Assembly (NCBI GenBank): GCA_027605045.1
Contig: JAQFWX010000032.1
Coordinates: 1 to 64,000, forward strand
DNA from: Phallus indusiatus
Lineage: Eukaryota > Basidiomycota > Agaricomycetes > Phallales > Phallaceae
Reading direction: 5' to 3'
Length of the DNA stretch: 64,000 bases
The first letter of the stretch is position 1; each line of letters opens with the position of its first letter. The notes beneath the pieces were generated by a model. It was not told the origin of the DNA. It did no database searches and was given only the letters and a program-made list of their open reading frames with translations. Positions 47,669 through 61,161 of this stretch are shown here, piece by piece. The position numbers and the translations under genes are program-made.

Positions 47669-50071
47669 ATGTCCGCCTGGTTTAGTCTCCCGTGTGAGAT
47701 ACGGCAGCTCATCGTCGTCGATCTCGTCACCTCCCACGGCATCCGCAACTTGTACAACCTTCTCCTCGTCTCAAAATCTTTCCATGACTCTTTAGTCGGC
47801 GCCCCTTCTCGAGATGTCCTACAGAATGATAGTCTCTATTTTTTGTTGTTCAGGGCCATGTACGACGACGAGGCAGTCAAGCGCAGGCTTAGAATCCAAC
47901 TCGACAAAAACACCTACGCTTCCGTGTTCAAGTATCGTTCTCAACTATTGAGGCATATTGGCCAGTTCAATGCTTTCTCCCAAACGTTTTTCACCCCTGA
48001 TACTCTCCTACGTGGTCTCTGGGAGATATACTTGATGCTTCTTGATGATGATGGCAAGAACATGCAACGGCTCCAGGCCGTCCCTGTCAAACAATTTCTT
48101 CTTGAACAGGTCTTGACACGGATTGAAAATGACATTGACGAGCATGGCTGGCCTCGCGAGACGACTCATCTCCAATTGGCGGCCGCTTCTTTCGCCATCA
48201 TGAGCGACAGAGGTGAGGTTTCTTTCTCTTTCTCCGCACTCCCACGTATCACTCAACCTCAACCTCGCTTCTAGCTGATGTTTTGAACGAACACCCAGAG
48301 CTGACAGAACGTATTTACAATGATCTGGAACAAATCTATGTCGCCAGCCATCGTGTACGCATCATTTGTTGTCCATCATTTGATCGGCCTTTTACCTATT
48401 CTGACTGTTTATAGTATCCTCATACACAACTACCAGTCACTATCTTTCACCAATACCATCTCTCCAATATACCCCGCCTGCAACCTGGCTCATTACCCAC
48501 AATTGCTACCTTACCGTTTTTTCCTCCTTCAGAGTTTACCTACTTCGGTCACCAACTCTTAATTGCACCACCTCCTTTAGCATGCAGTGCTACGTTGATA
48601 TTAACAAATCGTCGCGAAAGCCGTCCTCTTGTCGTCCTTCCAGATAGACCAATACCACCTGTCATTCAGGAAATGAACGCGTTTCGAGCGGCTGCTTTAG
48701 GTACAGAAGTCCCACATGCCAGAAGCGGCAGAGAGCATCTTTCTGCCTTACCCCGCCTTCCTGTTGGCAGCAGTCGGTGGGATCATACGTTTACAAGAAT
48801 GCGCGCCGTGGCTCACATATTGACTGGCAACTCTTCCATCTCTACTAATACATGGTTCAGAACCATGTACTCCCGACAGATGTTCTCAGGAAAATGGCTC
48901 GGTCGCATTCTGGTATTATTGATACATCGCTCCCTGATCTTCGTCTCTCTCATATGCGTATATCCACTTCCTACAGCTTCCTGACGTGCGCTTCATGGTT
49001 CAGATGACGAACATGCACCCCGCCTCCTTCACTCAAGTTCGTCAGTCTCTTCACGAAGATCTCCAACATATGTCTGTGTCAGGCCAATTCTTTTTTTCTC
49101 ACATCGCTCTAGTCCGACTCGACTGATTGTAAAGTTTTAGTTGGAACCTTTATTTTCATGCTGATCTGCGCGAACATATAAGCCGTGATGAACATGTCGG
49201 ATGTGGTTTGGCTCAAGTTGACGCGGGTTATCGTAATGGATATTTTCCTGACGACGTTGATCCTATCTCTGGCCGTAATTTTTCTGAGAGTAATGTACGT
49301 ACATTTCTCCAGATTTCTCATACCTATATACTCACGTATACATGCCAATAGGGAGAAGTCTCTGTTATCGATCCCAATGAGCCTGATAGAGAATATCAAA
49401 CGAAGCGCTATGTAACTTCGACTGAAGATCGCTCTTCAGAGCACTTTCACAGTCACAGCCCTTCTACACCTTTCTCAGCGGAACCGTCGTCAATATCATC
49501 ATTATCATTATCATATGGAGATGAATCCGTTAATATGGAAATCTATGATGACGATCATGTGCCCATTCCAGATGAAGTTGAATCAGAGTTCGCACAGGAA
49601 GGCGTTGGCATAAATGTTGGTGCCTTTGATGTGATCATCACTGGAGAGGTACGTGATTAACACGTCGATTATGGATCTTCCTGATAACGCAAGTGCTGAT
49701 TGTGTAATTGCTATGCATGTATACATTAGACGGACGCAATGCATAGCGCCGCGTGGGGCGACTACCGATTCTACGGAAGAGTTAGGAAGCTGGATGGTCT
49801 GATAGTGCTTGTTCGAGCCTCCGTGAGTCATATTTCCATTTTATTCCTATGTACATTACTAAACCATCATATTTGATTGCTTATTTTCAAACAGCCTTCG
49901 GATCCCGATCAGGGTCGATGGGTTTTTGCCGGAAACATGCATCTTGCCAACACGATCGTCGGCCTTTGTCGCCAAAGCCAGACGGACATTGGAACGACCA
50001 GCTTACAAGGACCTTTCATCATTAGCAAAGTCGGACAGGAATTCTATCATCCTCAACACAACCTCTCATAA
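47669..50071 (+). CDS. F-box-like protein
   Basis: Exons 47669-48212, 48275-48354, 48415-48912, 48977-49071, 49141-49294, 49352-49648, 49730-49822 and 49895-50071 join in phase to give 645 residues. The N-terminus (WFSLPCEIRQLIVVDLV, then NLYNLLLVSKSFHDSL) fits an F-box, which binds Skp1 in SCF ubiquitin ligases. The rest has no repeat that I recognise. It contains an aromatic block around QHIWNLYFHADLREHIS, a Ser-rich acidic linker encoded by exon 6, and a C-terminal region (WGDYRFYGRVRKLDGLIVLVR, VFAGNMHLANTIVG, GPFIISK) found in many Agaricomycete F-box-like proteins of unknown substrate. The donor at 49072 (GTCTGT) is weak but is the one that keeps the frame. Confidence 0.78.
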
Positions 50072-52257
50072 TTGCCGATGAAGTTTTTTTTGGCATACGC
50101 TTTTGTATATCTAGTAGGCGCGCTTCCAAGTCAAGTCACCATGCCAAGAAAGTTAGCCTGGCGTTGCAAGAAGATCACAGTCCGTGATATTTGACGGAGT
50201 CATACCTGCTTATTGCCCATTTTGTCAGACTGGATTGCATCCGGTCTTCTCATTCGACTTAAGTATGCCTTCTTGTCCATGCTATTGGGAGTGTACCGGA
50301 ACTGGAAATGCTTGGTATTCTATTCCCCGATCACTCCGCCTTGCAAAAAAAAAGAAAAAACACGTGGATGTTATTATGCCTTTTGCCTTTGCTTCCCAAA
50401 CACAACTAATGGAAGCGATGTCGAAATGCGATATTCCCATTACCCTCCAAATCATCGACCTGCTGCCTCAATCCCTAAATTATGTTCCCAGATTGTCGGT
50501 TTGATTATGCGCTGACGTGATAATAAATTGTACATATATTCTAGTATCCCTTAGGCAATACGTGCAGACCGAAATGGTGTTCATGGTTAATAACGTATAG
50601 TAACAAAGTAATACCGTAATGATATACACAAAGACATTACACATGACTTTCTAGTCCATTCTATTTCAATACCATTTCCCCAGCTTTCATTAATGGATCC
50701 AATAGTCTCAGTACGTGAGAATAATAACATGCATGTATCTGTTACGCACCAGTCTTGGCTCTGAATCTGTTGAACGTAGCCGCTGCCAAAAGTAACCTTT
50801 TCAGCCTCACTTGTACAGCTTAATATCGAAATCGTACGAATAACCCCCGCTTCTTCACGAATTGAAGACGCCCCTAGCCTCCCCTAGCCAAGTCAACTAC
50901 AAAGGGGATGGTCGGGAAAACTTTGTAATTTTTGAAGTTACGTCGCCGGACATGTGTTAACCTCCAATTTCATAAAAGAAACCCGTCTGGTTGTTATTTG
51001 CGTAACCGGTATAATTGCACCCGATGGCGCGACACTGGATGCTACAGAGTCCAGGCCATGTAAGGAGTGCCAAAACGGTATACTCAAGACGGGCACTTGA
51101 GCACCATTGAGACGCTTCACTTCAATATGTTTATTGGTCTCTTGGCTTTACAACGGGTATATTTGACATTGATGGGCGGTTCAGTCCGTAAATTGCTGTG
51201 TAACCACGGTACATAGTATGTATGACCTATAAACGTAAGACTAAAGGGAAGGAAAGAATTAAACCAATTCTCTTATGCCTTTTCCAGCCTTTTCCCATGT
51301 CATCCACAGTTGCGCTGGTCGTTTCATCAACATCGATATTCGACGGTCGTTCCGAAAAGAAGTCTTCTTTGTTTCGTCTTTGGAAAGGTTCAAGATCTGC
51401 ATCCCCTGGTTAAATAAGTCTTAGTATGATATTCTGCTCTTTGTTCCTCGCGGTTGTGTCGAAGAAAGACGAAAATAGCTCGATAACGAAACTGCGCGAT
51501 ATATCGTTTCTTGCTTGTCCAATAGCGTTATCCTTGTGCCTACTAGTAGTACAAAGCTGGAAGAATAGAAGACGTTCTATGGAAACACGACCGAAGGCTA
51601 GATTCGTGTAAGACCAGGAGAATCTGTAGTATACCGTCTGATTAATTTGAATTCGATCTTATAAATGTCTTTCAAGTTGTCCAGTTAGTTGATCGTGCCA
51701 CAAGCGACAGCGGGTGAACCTAGAATTGTAACAAATTCATAGATGCTAGACACCCAAAACATGACTGAGAAGTAGGCACAAATGCAGGTTCTACAGTTTT
51801 GAGTTGTAAGTTACAATAAGTAGTATCTTGAAAATTATTATAAACTTGGGCTTACCAACTGTTAAAGCTATTCGTGAATTTTGCATCCTAGACATCGCAA
51901 GTGTTCATGTTCTGTGTTCATGCTCTACATGCCACGAATCCAAGTATGTTCCAGAACCCCCTAGTTCAAAAAACATCATCTGTCATTGAGCCGAGTGTTC
52001 AATGTCATTCTCGAAGAATTTTAGGCAAGCGTAGCACTGAAAGCATCCCCGGCTTCTTTGTTTGCATACCTCAAGATTCGGATAGTTTACCAGTGAACGC
52101 AAATAAGCGATATATAACTGATGTGTTACTAAACGACCGCCCAGAAATTTAATGAGCTTCAATGAATATGTACTCCTCCAAGGCTCAGGCTGGGAAAGAG
52201 GCCATCAGGGACACAAAACTCAAAAGTTTCTTCCTCCAAAATCAGGCTCCGGTGTCA

Positions 52258-52292
52258 GCCGAGTAACGTGTCATATTGATATGACACTCGGC
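52258..52292. repeat. inverted repeat (hairpin)
   Basis: GCCGA, a five-base bulge, then GTGTCATAT pairs with ATATGACAC and TCGGC across a two-base loop, making a 14-base-pair stem. Its role is unknown; it could be a palindromic regulator site or a remnant of a small inverted-repeat element. Confidence 0.6.
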
Positions 52293-52820
52293 GGTGGCGT
52301 TCACACCAATGTGCGCTAGAAAGTCTTCACTCTTCGAGACACGTTGATCATATCACTTCTTTGGCCGCATAGGGCAACACGCAAGGAGCTTGACATCTTG
52401 AGAATCGGAGCTATTTCCGCTATTTGTGACAAAGCGTTACGTAACGTCTGACGCGCTCCTCATGCTCCTCACTCCACTGGACGAACGTTCGACGTTCGCG
52501 TTCCGCCACTTCCCGTACGTATTATCAATAAGGTTTCCACGCATATTGTTGTCAATTTCGCGTTTCGTAATGAGCTTCCTCATTCATTCGGTCGCACATG
52601 GGTGTCCTCGCGTGATCATAGTAGCAATGTAAAAATTGGCAATAATCTCTTATCCGGACCTATTACCCTAATATCGTGCGAGTGACGTCTATGTTTTTGT
52701 GCTACTGCGGCTGATTAAATCAAGATATAACCCCTGCTTATGAGAAGATTTGCGTTCGAAAAATTAATACGCGTGCGATGCTCCAGACAATCGAAGTCAC
52801 AAAGCTTTATGAATTATTCC

Positions 52821-52828
52821 TATATAAA
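52821..52828 (+). promoter_or_regulatory. TATA box of the phosphoesterase gene
   Basis: TATATAAA lies 66 bases before the start codon at 52887. Confidence 0.55.
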
Positions 52829-52886
52829 CATCCAGGTTCATTCTTCCCCTTCATCCACCTTGTGGTCCTGAAGTCAACAAACGGAA

Positions 52887-55608
52887 ATGCTTTACTTCGT
52901 TGGGCTCGTATTCGCGCTACTAGCTAAGGGGATTCAAGCCGCCCCAGATGCGGCAAATCATGGCCCTCCTCCTCCCAAACAGACTCCTGGTCTTGAAAGC
53001 ATTGACCATGGTATACACTTTTTTTATTCAAAATATTTCCATTAACTTTTCTACCTAGTCGTTTTGTTTATGCAAGAAAACCGCGCATTTGACCACGTAA
53101 ATTTCAAGTTCAAACCTCTAGCCAGAAAAGTTGGTTGAGACATTAATTTTCGTAGTATTTCGGCACGATGGCTGGCGTGAGGGGTTTTGCTGACCCTAAT
53201 GTTGCTCTTACGAGTGAGGGGATACCCGTGTGGTACCAGTAAGTCTATTCCAGTCCCATATTGCGTTGATTAGCATATATATATATACTTCCTCACTACA
53301 TCTGCACAGGAAAGTCGATAGCACCCTTTCAAACAAGACTACCGCACTTTTGCCATTCTACTTGAATGAGGCCGGAGGAAACTTCACCAAAGCCACTCAA
53401 TGTATGACAGCTGGCTCAAATGGTAAGCTGACAAGATTCGTGCGTTAGTGGAATGATTCTATCTTGCCTTTTTTTCAAAGGCTGGACTGCTAACCATATC
53501 GCATTGAATAACGGAAGTAACAACTTGTGGGCTTTGGATAACACCCCACAATCCATCGGTTATTTCAAAAGACAGGATATATCTACTCATTTTGCCATCG
53601 CCGAAGCATTTACTGTGGGCGATATGTACGCACAAAGTATGATTGCCAGTACAGACCCTAACAGAAGTAAATTTTTCTTGTCCTTTCTTCATTTTTACCA
53701 ACATCGCTTATTCTCATTCAGTTTTCTGGGCAAGTGGCTCAGCCAACATTCCCGGCGGTCCTCAAAGTCCAGATCAAGGCGGTCCCTCGGTGGACAATAA
53801 TGAAACTCCTGGATGCGACCCAACGGGAGTGAGTTGTTTCCCTGTAAAATGGTCCACCTTTCCAGAGCATTTGGAGGCAGCTAATATTAGCTGGCAAGTG
53901 GTGAGTTTTTCTGCAGATATAGAAGCGACATCAACCCTTAACTGATATTGTTTAGTATCAAGGTATATTTCTGTAATACAGACGAAAGCTTAGAAACTAA
54001 ATCTATTTAGATACCGATAATTTCGATGACAATCCGTAAGTGGTTTATATCACTTTATTTGTAAAATCATCAATACTTTATAGACTCGCGTGGTTCGAAC
54101 AATTCCAGCAAGCCCCTACCGACAGTCCTTTGGCTAAGAAAGGCCTTTCGTTTATAGGAATTGACTCATTCTTGGCTGCCGCGGCTAATGGAACATTGCC
54201 AGCTGTCAGTTATATCATTGGAGCGATGGAGTTGTCAGAGCATCCTCCCTGGCAACCCCAGGATGGAGGCTTTATTCAAGCTCAGATTGTGAATGCTGTC
54301 ATCAACAGTCCAAAATATAATTCTACAGCCTTGATAATTTCATATGACGAAACTGGAGGATGGGCGGATCAGTACGTTTACTTTCAATATCCTTCTTTTC
54401 AGCTTTAAATAATTTATTGACACTAGCGTGATTCCAACTACTTCTCCATTCAATACTTCTGGAGAATGGATGCCAACCGTTTGTCTTTTGTTCTTTATGT
54501 TTTTCCAATGAAATGCTTACCGTTCATAGGATCCGTTTGAGCCGGGGACAACTGCTGTAGTAGCAGGCCCTGGTTTCCGTCTACCATTCTACGTTATCAG
54601 CCCTTGGACTCGAGGAGGAAATGTTTATACAGCACATTCTGATCACACATCTCAAATAATGTTTCTTGTAAGACCGGTTCATTTTTTATTAAAAAATTTA
54701 CCAATAACTTCAGGAACAATGGTTGGCTGCCAAAGGAACACCAGTGAAGACGCCCGAAATCAATTTCTGGCGTCGTGAAAATATGGACAATCTTGTAAAA
54801 ATGTTTAATTTTGCCAATGCAAGTCTTTCTCTTGATGGGCTGTAAAGTTTTGAGAGCTGAAAAAAAATTCTAGCCTGATTTCAGCAATCCGAACATTCCT
54901 ATGCCCCCTCCGCCGTTGACGAACTCGAAGGGACAATTCATTGGTAAGTTTACCCTTCATTTTTAATATTCTCTCTATTCATGCTATCCGTCAATTAGGT
55001 GCTGAGTTATGCGAGGCGATGTTCCCCGAAACCACCCCACCGATTCCTTACGGTCAACAAACTCGAGAAAACTCCCTATTTATTGAAAATGGGTTCAAGG
55101 TAGGTAGGCTATCTGTGGCAATATTTTTCAAACTAACTTGCTATAGTCTGTTCGCGGCTCCCTGACCGAAGGTCGTTTCCTTGTCTTCCAAGCGGACAAT
55201 ATGGTTTTGAGTTACGACCATTCGACGCGTGATTTGGGACTCACTTCAGCACCGCCTTCTTCCAAGTTTGCTTCTTCTTCGGATGACATTCGCTTCGTTC
55301 TTCACGCAACTTCGCCCCCACCTGCCACGACATTTAAACTTCAATTCACGGGTGCCCCAACGAACACATATATTGACAAGGATTTGAAGGGAACCTCTTC
55401 TCGCAACAACGCCGCTATCTTTAACATTACAGATCTCGGAAATGGGCAGGGTTACACCATCAACAGCTTGCATAGTTCTGAGTTTATCGCTCTTTCAAGC
55501 CATGGAAAAACTCAGGAAATTGCTTTGAACAAATCGCCAACATCGTTCCAGGTATTCTCTGTAACTAAGAGCACTGATTCTGGGACCGGGTTTTCACCTG
55601 GACGTTGA
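52887..55608 (+). CDS. secreted phosphoesterase (phospholipase C / acid phosphatase family)
   Basis: A multi-exon gene starting with 52887-53010, 53059-53096, 53156-53238 and 53310-53422 and ending at TGA 55606-55608; about 630 residues. A signal peptide (MLYFVGLVFALLAKGIQA) precedes the phosphoesterase domain. Metal-site motifs are seen: VVLFMQENRAFDHYFGT near the start, HSDHTSQIMFLEQWL, and ISYDETGGWADH-like sequence split by an intron. The C-terminal 140 residues (VLSYDHSTRDLG ... FKLQFTGAPTNTYIDKDL) form a likely beta-sandwich. Fungal members are described as phosphate-repressible acid phosphatases or phospholipases C acting on phospholipid head groups outside the cell. Which substrate is used cannot be told from sequence. 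Confidence 0.85.
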
Positions 55609-56179
55609 TTGAAACTACTTCGGATAGATTTAGAAAAGAAGTGTATGGTAAGATGCATTGTCTAGTTTTGTAGGAGAAGTAAAATTTGTTGAATGTACGT
55701 ATGTATACAAAGTCTGTCTTGTTTGCTTTGAGGCTCCAAGTCGTCGAAGTAACGGATGGTTGCTTAGAACTACTAGTAATCCTCAAGCTCCATTGAGCTC
55801 CACGAAATAATTTACAAACTAATGATCGAGTATCTCATAATCTTGACTGGCAGATATGCTTTGTCAGTGCGTTTGTTAAATGATACAGACAGAATTCGGA
55901 GACCAAATGCCGAAGCTTCAGCCTCTTTATTGATAATTGATTCCAGAAGCGTTTGTACACATGCACACGCGGCGCCAACGCACGTTCACTACATTATTGC
56001 CTTCTCAAGCTGAGGGGCACATGATCAGTAATTATCAGTATGTGAAACGGGTAAGATGAGATTCTGTAAATCATTTCTCCATTGAAATAATTCAATTCCA
56101 CCATTTCGGAAGCTGAATCGAAAAACCAGTTGACGAATAGTCGGCGACGCAGCTGTTGAGTTGAACTCTTCCTAACGGA
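55609..56179. other. intergenic
   Basis: 3' end of the phosphoesterase gene and promoter of the oxidase gene. Frames at 55822-56013 and on the minus strand are without motif. Nothing else seen. Confidence 0.45.
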
Positions 56180-58819
56180 TTGTTCAGTCCCAGAGCTCTG
56201 ATGACTTGGTTCTCTTCGCGCTCTGTCGTCGGCTCCAGTGATGAGCAACAAGGACAGACACTACTCCCGCGACCAGGGGCTCCGAGGTCGTCAACAAAGA
56301 CGGCGAAAGGCCAACAAGCATATCCGAGAATCTCAACCTTCATCTTCTTCCTTTCCGCTTCAATTTTCGTCTTCCTTACCCTCTCTTTGTTAAGCCGAAA
56401 TGAATATTCCCAAGTAGTCCATATTTCAGGAAGCATTGGTGAAGCGATCGGGCTCAAGTCCGGGGACGACATCGACACTATTCCACCCACTATTGTCACA
56501 ACTCTCAATAAATTCAACCCGCAACTTACAGATAATTTCCCTTCGCGATTAAATCCCTCAGGACACAGAAGACGACCGGTAACCGATCATGTTCTAACTT
56601 GGGTAATTGGGTATGAAACTCGAATGGCCCCAGATGGCGTTACCAAAAGTGTCTACACTGTGAATGGTATGCATATTTTTGCTTCCTAGTGGATGACGAC
56701 GTTTGACATCCTACTTTCTTTAGGACAATTCCCCGGCCCAACAATTGAAGCTCGTTCAGGAGACCGGATCATTCTAACCGTCAAGAATTCGCTACCGAAT
56801 AATGAGACCACTTCTATACATTTTCATGGAATACGACATCTTGGGTCTAATGCAATGGATGGAGCTACCGGTGTTACCCAAGTACGCAAATAGCTATCAC
56901 TACGTTTCAAGTCGATGTGAAAACATCTCAGTGTCCTATTCCAGTGAATGGTTCATTCACTTATAACTTCGTCATCGACGAAAGGCAAAGTGGGACATAC
57001 TGGTAAGAGGGAAATATAAGCTTTATAGCCCTTCGTATCTTCTTGATACTTTTTATGTTAGGTGGCATTCTCACTCGAACCATCAACGAGGTGACGGGTT
57101 ATACGGTGCATTCATCATACACGAGCCCATCCTATCCTCACAAGATGTTTCGAAGGCGAATGCTGATTATGACGAAGAACATCTTGTAATGGTAGGAGAT
57201 TGGTATCATCGCACGGCCGAAGAGGTGGTTGGATGGTACAGAAGTAAGAAGAGCCTTGGTTGGGTACGTATGAGAGTGATTTCTGTAACATGTTGGTTCT
57301 GAGTTTTCGCGGTATAGGAACCTACGCCAGATATGATTTTACTTAATGGCGTGAATAATTTTGATTGTGGTCGTTTAATCCGGTGGTATGAATGTGACTC
57401 CAGCAAAGGCAGAAAACCATTAATCGTCATGAATCCGGATTCAAATCGACGCAAACGATTTAGAGTGATCAACGTTGGGTGAGTTAAAAGTCCGAGTTGG
57501 CTCTCTTTTACTAATATCTGAGAAATCTGACAGGAACCTTGCTGATATTGAAGTGTCATTGGGCTCTCATAGTCTAACACTCGTTGAAGCTGATGGATCC
57601 TCTGTAAAACCACATCTCGTTAGCTCGGTGGTGATCTCTCCAGGGCAAAGATATTCCTTTTACGTTGAATACAATGGTCTGACTCCGATCAAAGCTGGAG
57701 AGTCATTTTGGATGAGAGCACGGTTTAATGAAAGGGATTTCAATATGGCGAGTAAGTCATTCATTCGTACAGCACTATGAATCGGCCATTGATGGACTTG
57801 CACCCTGTAGATCCAGTGATGGATTTCAAGCATTTCTTTCCCATATTTTACAGCGATCCGCGGTACATACCCTTTGCCTCCATACCGCAGACGAGAGACT
57901 TCGCGATCCAGAATGATACGGCCCAGCCGTCGTTCGATCTATTTCAACTGGAAGCGTCAGAACAGGTACTTTTACCTGCGGCAGATATCCAGTTTATGGT
58001 ATACATCAATACAATGAAATTCGATAGCCTTGGGGGAATTCCATACGGATACTTTAACCAAAGCTCTTGGCAACCTGACTTGTGGTCGCCGATGATTCTC
58101 AGGAATGAAATTCCAACAAGCGGCAATATAAATACGGAAGACAAAGGTGCTGGAGGTTGGGCGAGCAAACATGAACTCGTTTATGTTACAGATCGTAAAG
58201 AGACGAAAGTAATTGAAATCATCATCAATAACTTGGACGACGGGCCGCATCCGCTTCATTTGGTATGTATACATATTCCAATGTAAAAATATTGTATAGT
58301 CTGATAAATACGTAACATAGCATGGTCACCACTTTTATCCCCTCACGACATTCAGATCCCGAGTCGGGTGGGGAATGTACGACTACCGCACCGGTCACGA
58401 CGTGCCACGTCTTGCGCCGGTATTGCGAGATACCATGAGTATTCCTCGACGGGGCTATGCCGTTATACGCTTCGTAGCGGATGCCCCTGGACTATGGTTG
58501 TTCCACTGTCATGTGCTCGTGCATTTAGACTCTGGGTAAGCATAAATTACCCATCTATATACAGTGTGTAATTGATTTTCTGATTCCGGTAAATCGCGCT
58601 GCTCTCACTCGGCCAATCAACACCATCAATATCTATCTAACTGCATTGAACGTTTTCTGACATTGTATCATTGCACCATCCGACATCTTCTTGACATGAC
58701 ATGCAACTATGTATTCTGATGCGCTGGCATGTAGAATGGCGATGGTGTTCAGTGTGCGACCCGATTCAATACCTGAATACGAGCGCTTGTCCGCTATGGA
58801 CAGTTGTGTACATACATAA
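56180..58819 (+). CDS. multicopper oxidase with N-terminal membrane anchor
   Basis: Exons 56180-56666, 56724-56881, 56932-57002, 57062-57263, 57318-57478, 57534-57751, 57811-58262, 58321-58535 and 58735-58819 join in phase to give 682 residues (675 if Met at 56201 is used). All four copper motifs are present: [34 protein letters not shown] (split by intron 7) and [18 protein letters not shown]. The last carries the type-1 Cys with Met as the axial ligand position. It oxidises phenols, metals or similar donors and reduces oxygen to water. There is no cleavable signal; instead a basic head is followed by [21 protein letters not shown], a likely type II anchor, so the catalytic part would face outward or into a lumen. 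It may be an ascorbate-oxidase-like or laccase-like enzyme; substrate unknown. Confidence 0.87.
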
Positions 58820-59054
58820 TTACTCTCAGTGAATTAGACGACGTCTCATCATATAATATTTATATACCTGTCTACCAACCCTGGGCACGATCTCAAACAC
58901 GTTGGTCCACTCCCTTTCAGTCTGCCTTCGCATTCGAGTCTATCATCATCATCGTTGTTTCGACCCCAGGTCGTCAAGAGACTCGTTGCTCTAGTAATTT
59001 CTTCTCTCATTGTATTTGATAAACTGCGACGAGCTGTCCGTTCGTCGTTTGCCG

Positions 59055-61161
59055 ATGTCAGTTGCAGCAGTGCTCTCACCTACAACACATGATATCGCAC
59101 AGCAACGGCCGTACAGCCTGCAAGTGCGTAGTTCCAGCGAAGACACTGCGCTAAACATATTCTCTATGTATTCATCCGGTCAATCAGCCTCTGCGGAGTC
59201 CGATCGTCCGTTATCCTGTGTCATGGAGAATCCCGAGCCTGATGCAAATGCAAACGACGACTTTGTTGTGTCCACGTTAATGCAAACTTTGCAACTCCAG
59301 GACCAACAATCTTCGCAAACGAATTCAGAAGAATTAATGGGACAACCTAAACCAGCTCCTGGTGAAGATAACGAGTCCTTTCATATTCGTTCTACATACG
59401 CTCAGCTTGAGCTCCACGGCGTTCCCGGAGACGGTTTTCAAGATGGTATGGAGCTGACACGAACTAAGACCAACGCGGTTCAGACAAAGGTGGACGCCGC
59501 CAAATTTCGATCGTCCCCAGAAGACGAGCTTAGGTTTCTCTCTATGGTCGATAGATATGGATTTTACTTGCCGCCTACTTCTCAGATAGACAGAGTTGCT
59601 GTCCTTCCCGCTGCTCCCTTTACAAAGAAACTTTCACCTGTTCCATCTCCATCCAAAAGCGCTCCGGTGTCTCCGCTCAAAGCCGGAGTGAGAGTTCCAT
59701 CTCTTCCACGTACTCCGTCTCCTGCTCCTCCAAACTTGACCGTTCCGAAAACTTTATCCTCTCAGTCGCGATCAGCTTCACCTAATTCTTTCCGCTCGCA
59801 TTCTCGTTCGCATTCACAGTCTAACTCTCCTTCGCCTTCCTCCGCTAACCCGCCACCTCCTCGTCATGAAACCTCCAGATTATCGAAATGGCATCGAATG
59901 CTTATCCCACTTCCTGAACCTACACACTCACGCGTCTACACTTCTAACTCGTATCCACAGCTGCATTCTTCGTCTTCAACTCCACCACATTCACGTTTGC
60001 ATTCGCCTTCGACATCACCCTCAACAGATCGGCACTCGTCAGCCGCTAATAAAGCTTCTGGAAACACGACTGTCTACGGTGGTGGAAACGTTCTTTACTG
60101 GACAGTTAACCCAAAGAAGGAACATAAATTTCGAGAGCGCGTATACAAGGGCGTGCCAGATGCATGGCGCGCTGCCGCGTGGGGTGTCCTTCTCGAAAAA
60201 TTTGCGGGTGTTCAGAGAGATCGATTCGAAGTATTGAAACAAGATTATTTTGTGTGTATTTCTGTCTTCAGCTATCTTTTTGGTTTTGTTTTGGTAGCTT
60301 ATTGACTTTTTCTCTCAAGAATACCCTCAATAAACCTTCTACATTCGACATTCAAATTGACTTGGACGTTCCTCGAACTATCTCGGGTCATATCACATTC
60401 AGAACACGTTATGGATCGGGTCAGCGAGCGCTATTTCGCGTCTTGCATGCTTTTTCATTGCGGTGTGATGAATGTGGGTATGTCCAAGGTATGGGTCCCA
60501 TCGCGGCGACGCTCCTCTTATATTTCGAGCCTGAAAAGGCATATGCCATCCTCGTTATCTTACATGAATGTGCTATGTATGATATGCACAACGTTGTCAA
60601 GCCGGGATTTCCCGGACTTTTGGAGGCCATTTATGTGATGGAGCGTGTCGTTTCGGAGAAAATGCCTGGGGTTTATGCCGTCTTTGTAAGTGTTCACTTG
60701 TCCCCCTTGTTATCCTTCTTTTTATTAATGACTTTATATAGAAAAAGAATATGATATCTTCAACTTCTTATACTACCAAATGGTTCATTACTCTCTTTGC
60801 AAATACGGTGCCCTTTCAGACTCAGCTTCGACTTTGGGACGTGTTTTTCCTTGAGGGAAAAGATGCCCTTGTTATGGCATCTGTTGGTATCCTATGGGTA
60901 TTCAGAGGTAATGAAACCTTTGTTCTTTTGTCTAAGCTCGATTCTGAGCGACCGTGCCTTCCAGATACCTTTCAGTCCCCGAACTCTTCTTTTGAAACAA
61001 TTCTGTCTCTTTTGTCATCTTTCTTTGTCCCCGAAGACGAGGATAAGCTTCTATCTTGGATGGAGACCGCCCTCAACGATTGGAAGCTTCGGGAAAAAAT
61101 GAAACAATGGAGAGCAGAATGGCAGCAGAAAGGCTTGAGCGGCGGACTTGAAGTGTTATGA
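59055..61161 (+). CDS. TBC-domain Rab GTPase-activating protein
   Basis: Exons 59055-60251, 60320-60685, 60742-60907 and 60965-61161 give 641 residues. An upstream in-frame Met at 59010 is possible, but the ATG at 59055 is preferred by context. The first 350 residues are disordered and Ser/Pro-rich. The TBC domain starts near YKGVPDAWRAAAWGVLL. The Arg finger is in IDLDVPRTISGH and the Gln finger in GYVQGMGPIAATLL, so catalysis should be intact. It continues with WFITLFANTVPFQTQLRLWDVFFLEG and ends in a basic helix. It speeds GTP hydrolysis by a Rab protein in membrane traffic; the yeast relatives of this layout include Msb3/Gyp-type and Bub2-like proteins, and the exact Rab is unknown. Confidence 0.88.

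Larger units (their letters stand above)
50072..52886. other. 2.8 kb with no supported gene
   Basis: Frames at 50184-50515, 51222-51413, 51901-52152 and 52426-52632 are open but lack motifs and sensible splice sites. A hairpin is listed separately. The right end is the promoter of the phosphoesterase gene. No transposon ends or tRNA were recognised. Confidence 0.5.

Noticed and set aside
50184..50515. Two overlapping plus-strand frames with Cys-rich start
   Set aside because: The CxxC-like spacing is isolated, the two frames overlap, and neither has a family match; likely 3' untranslated sequence.
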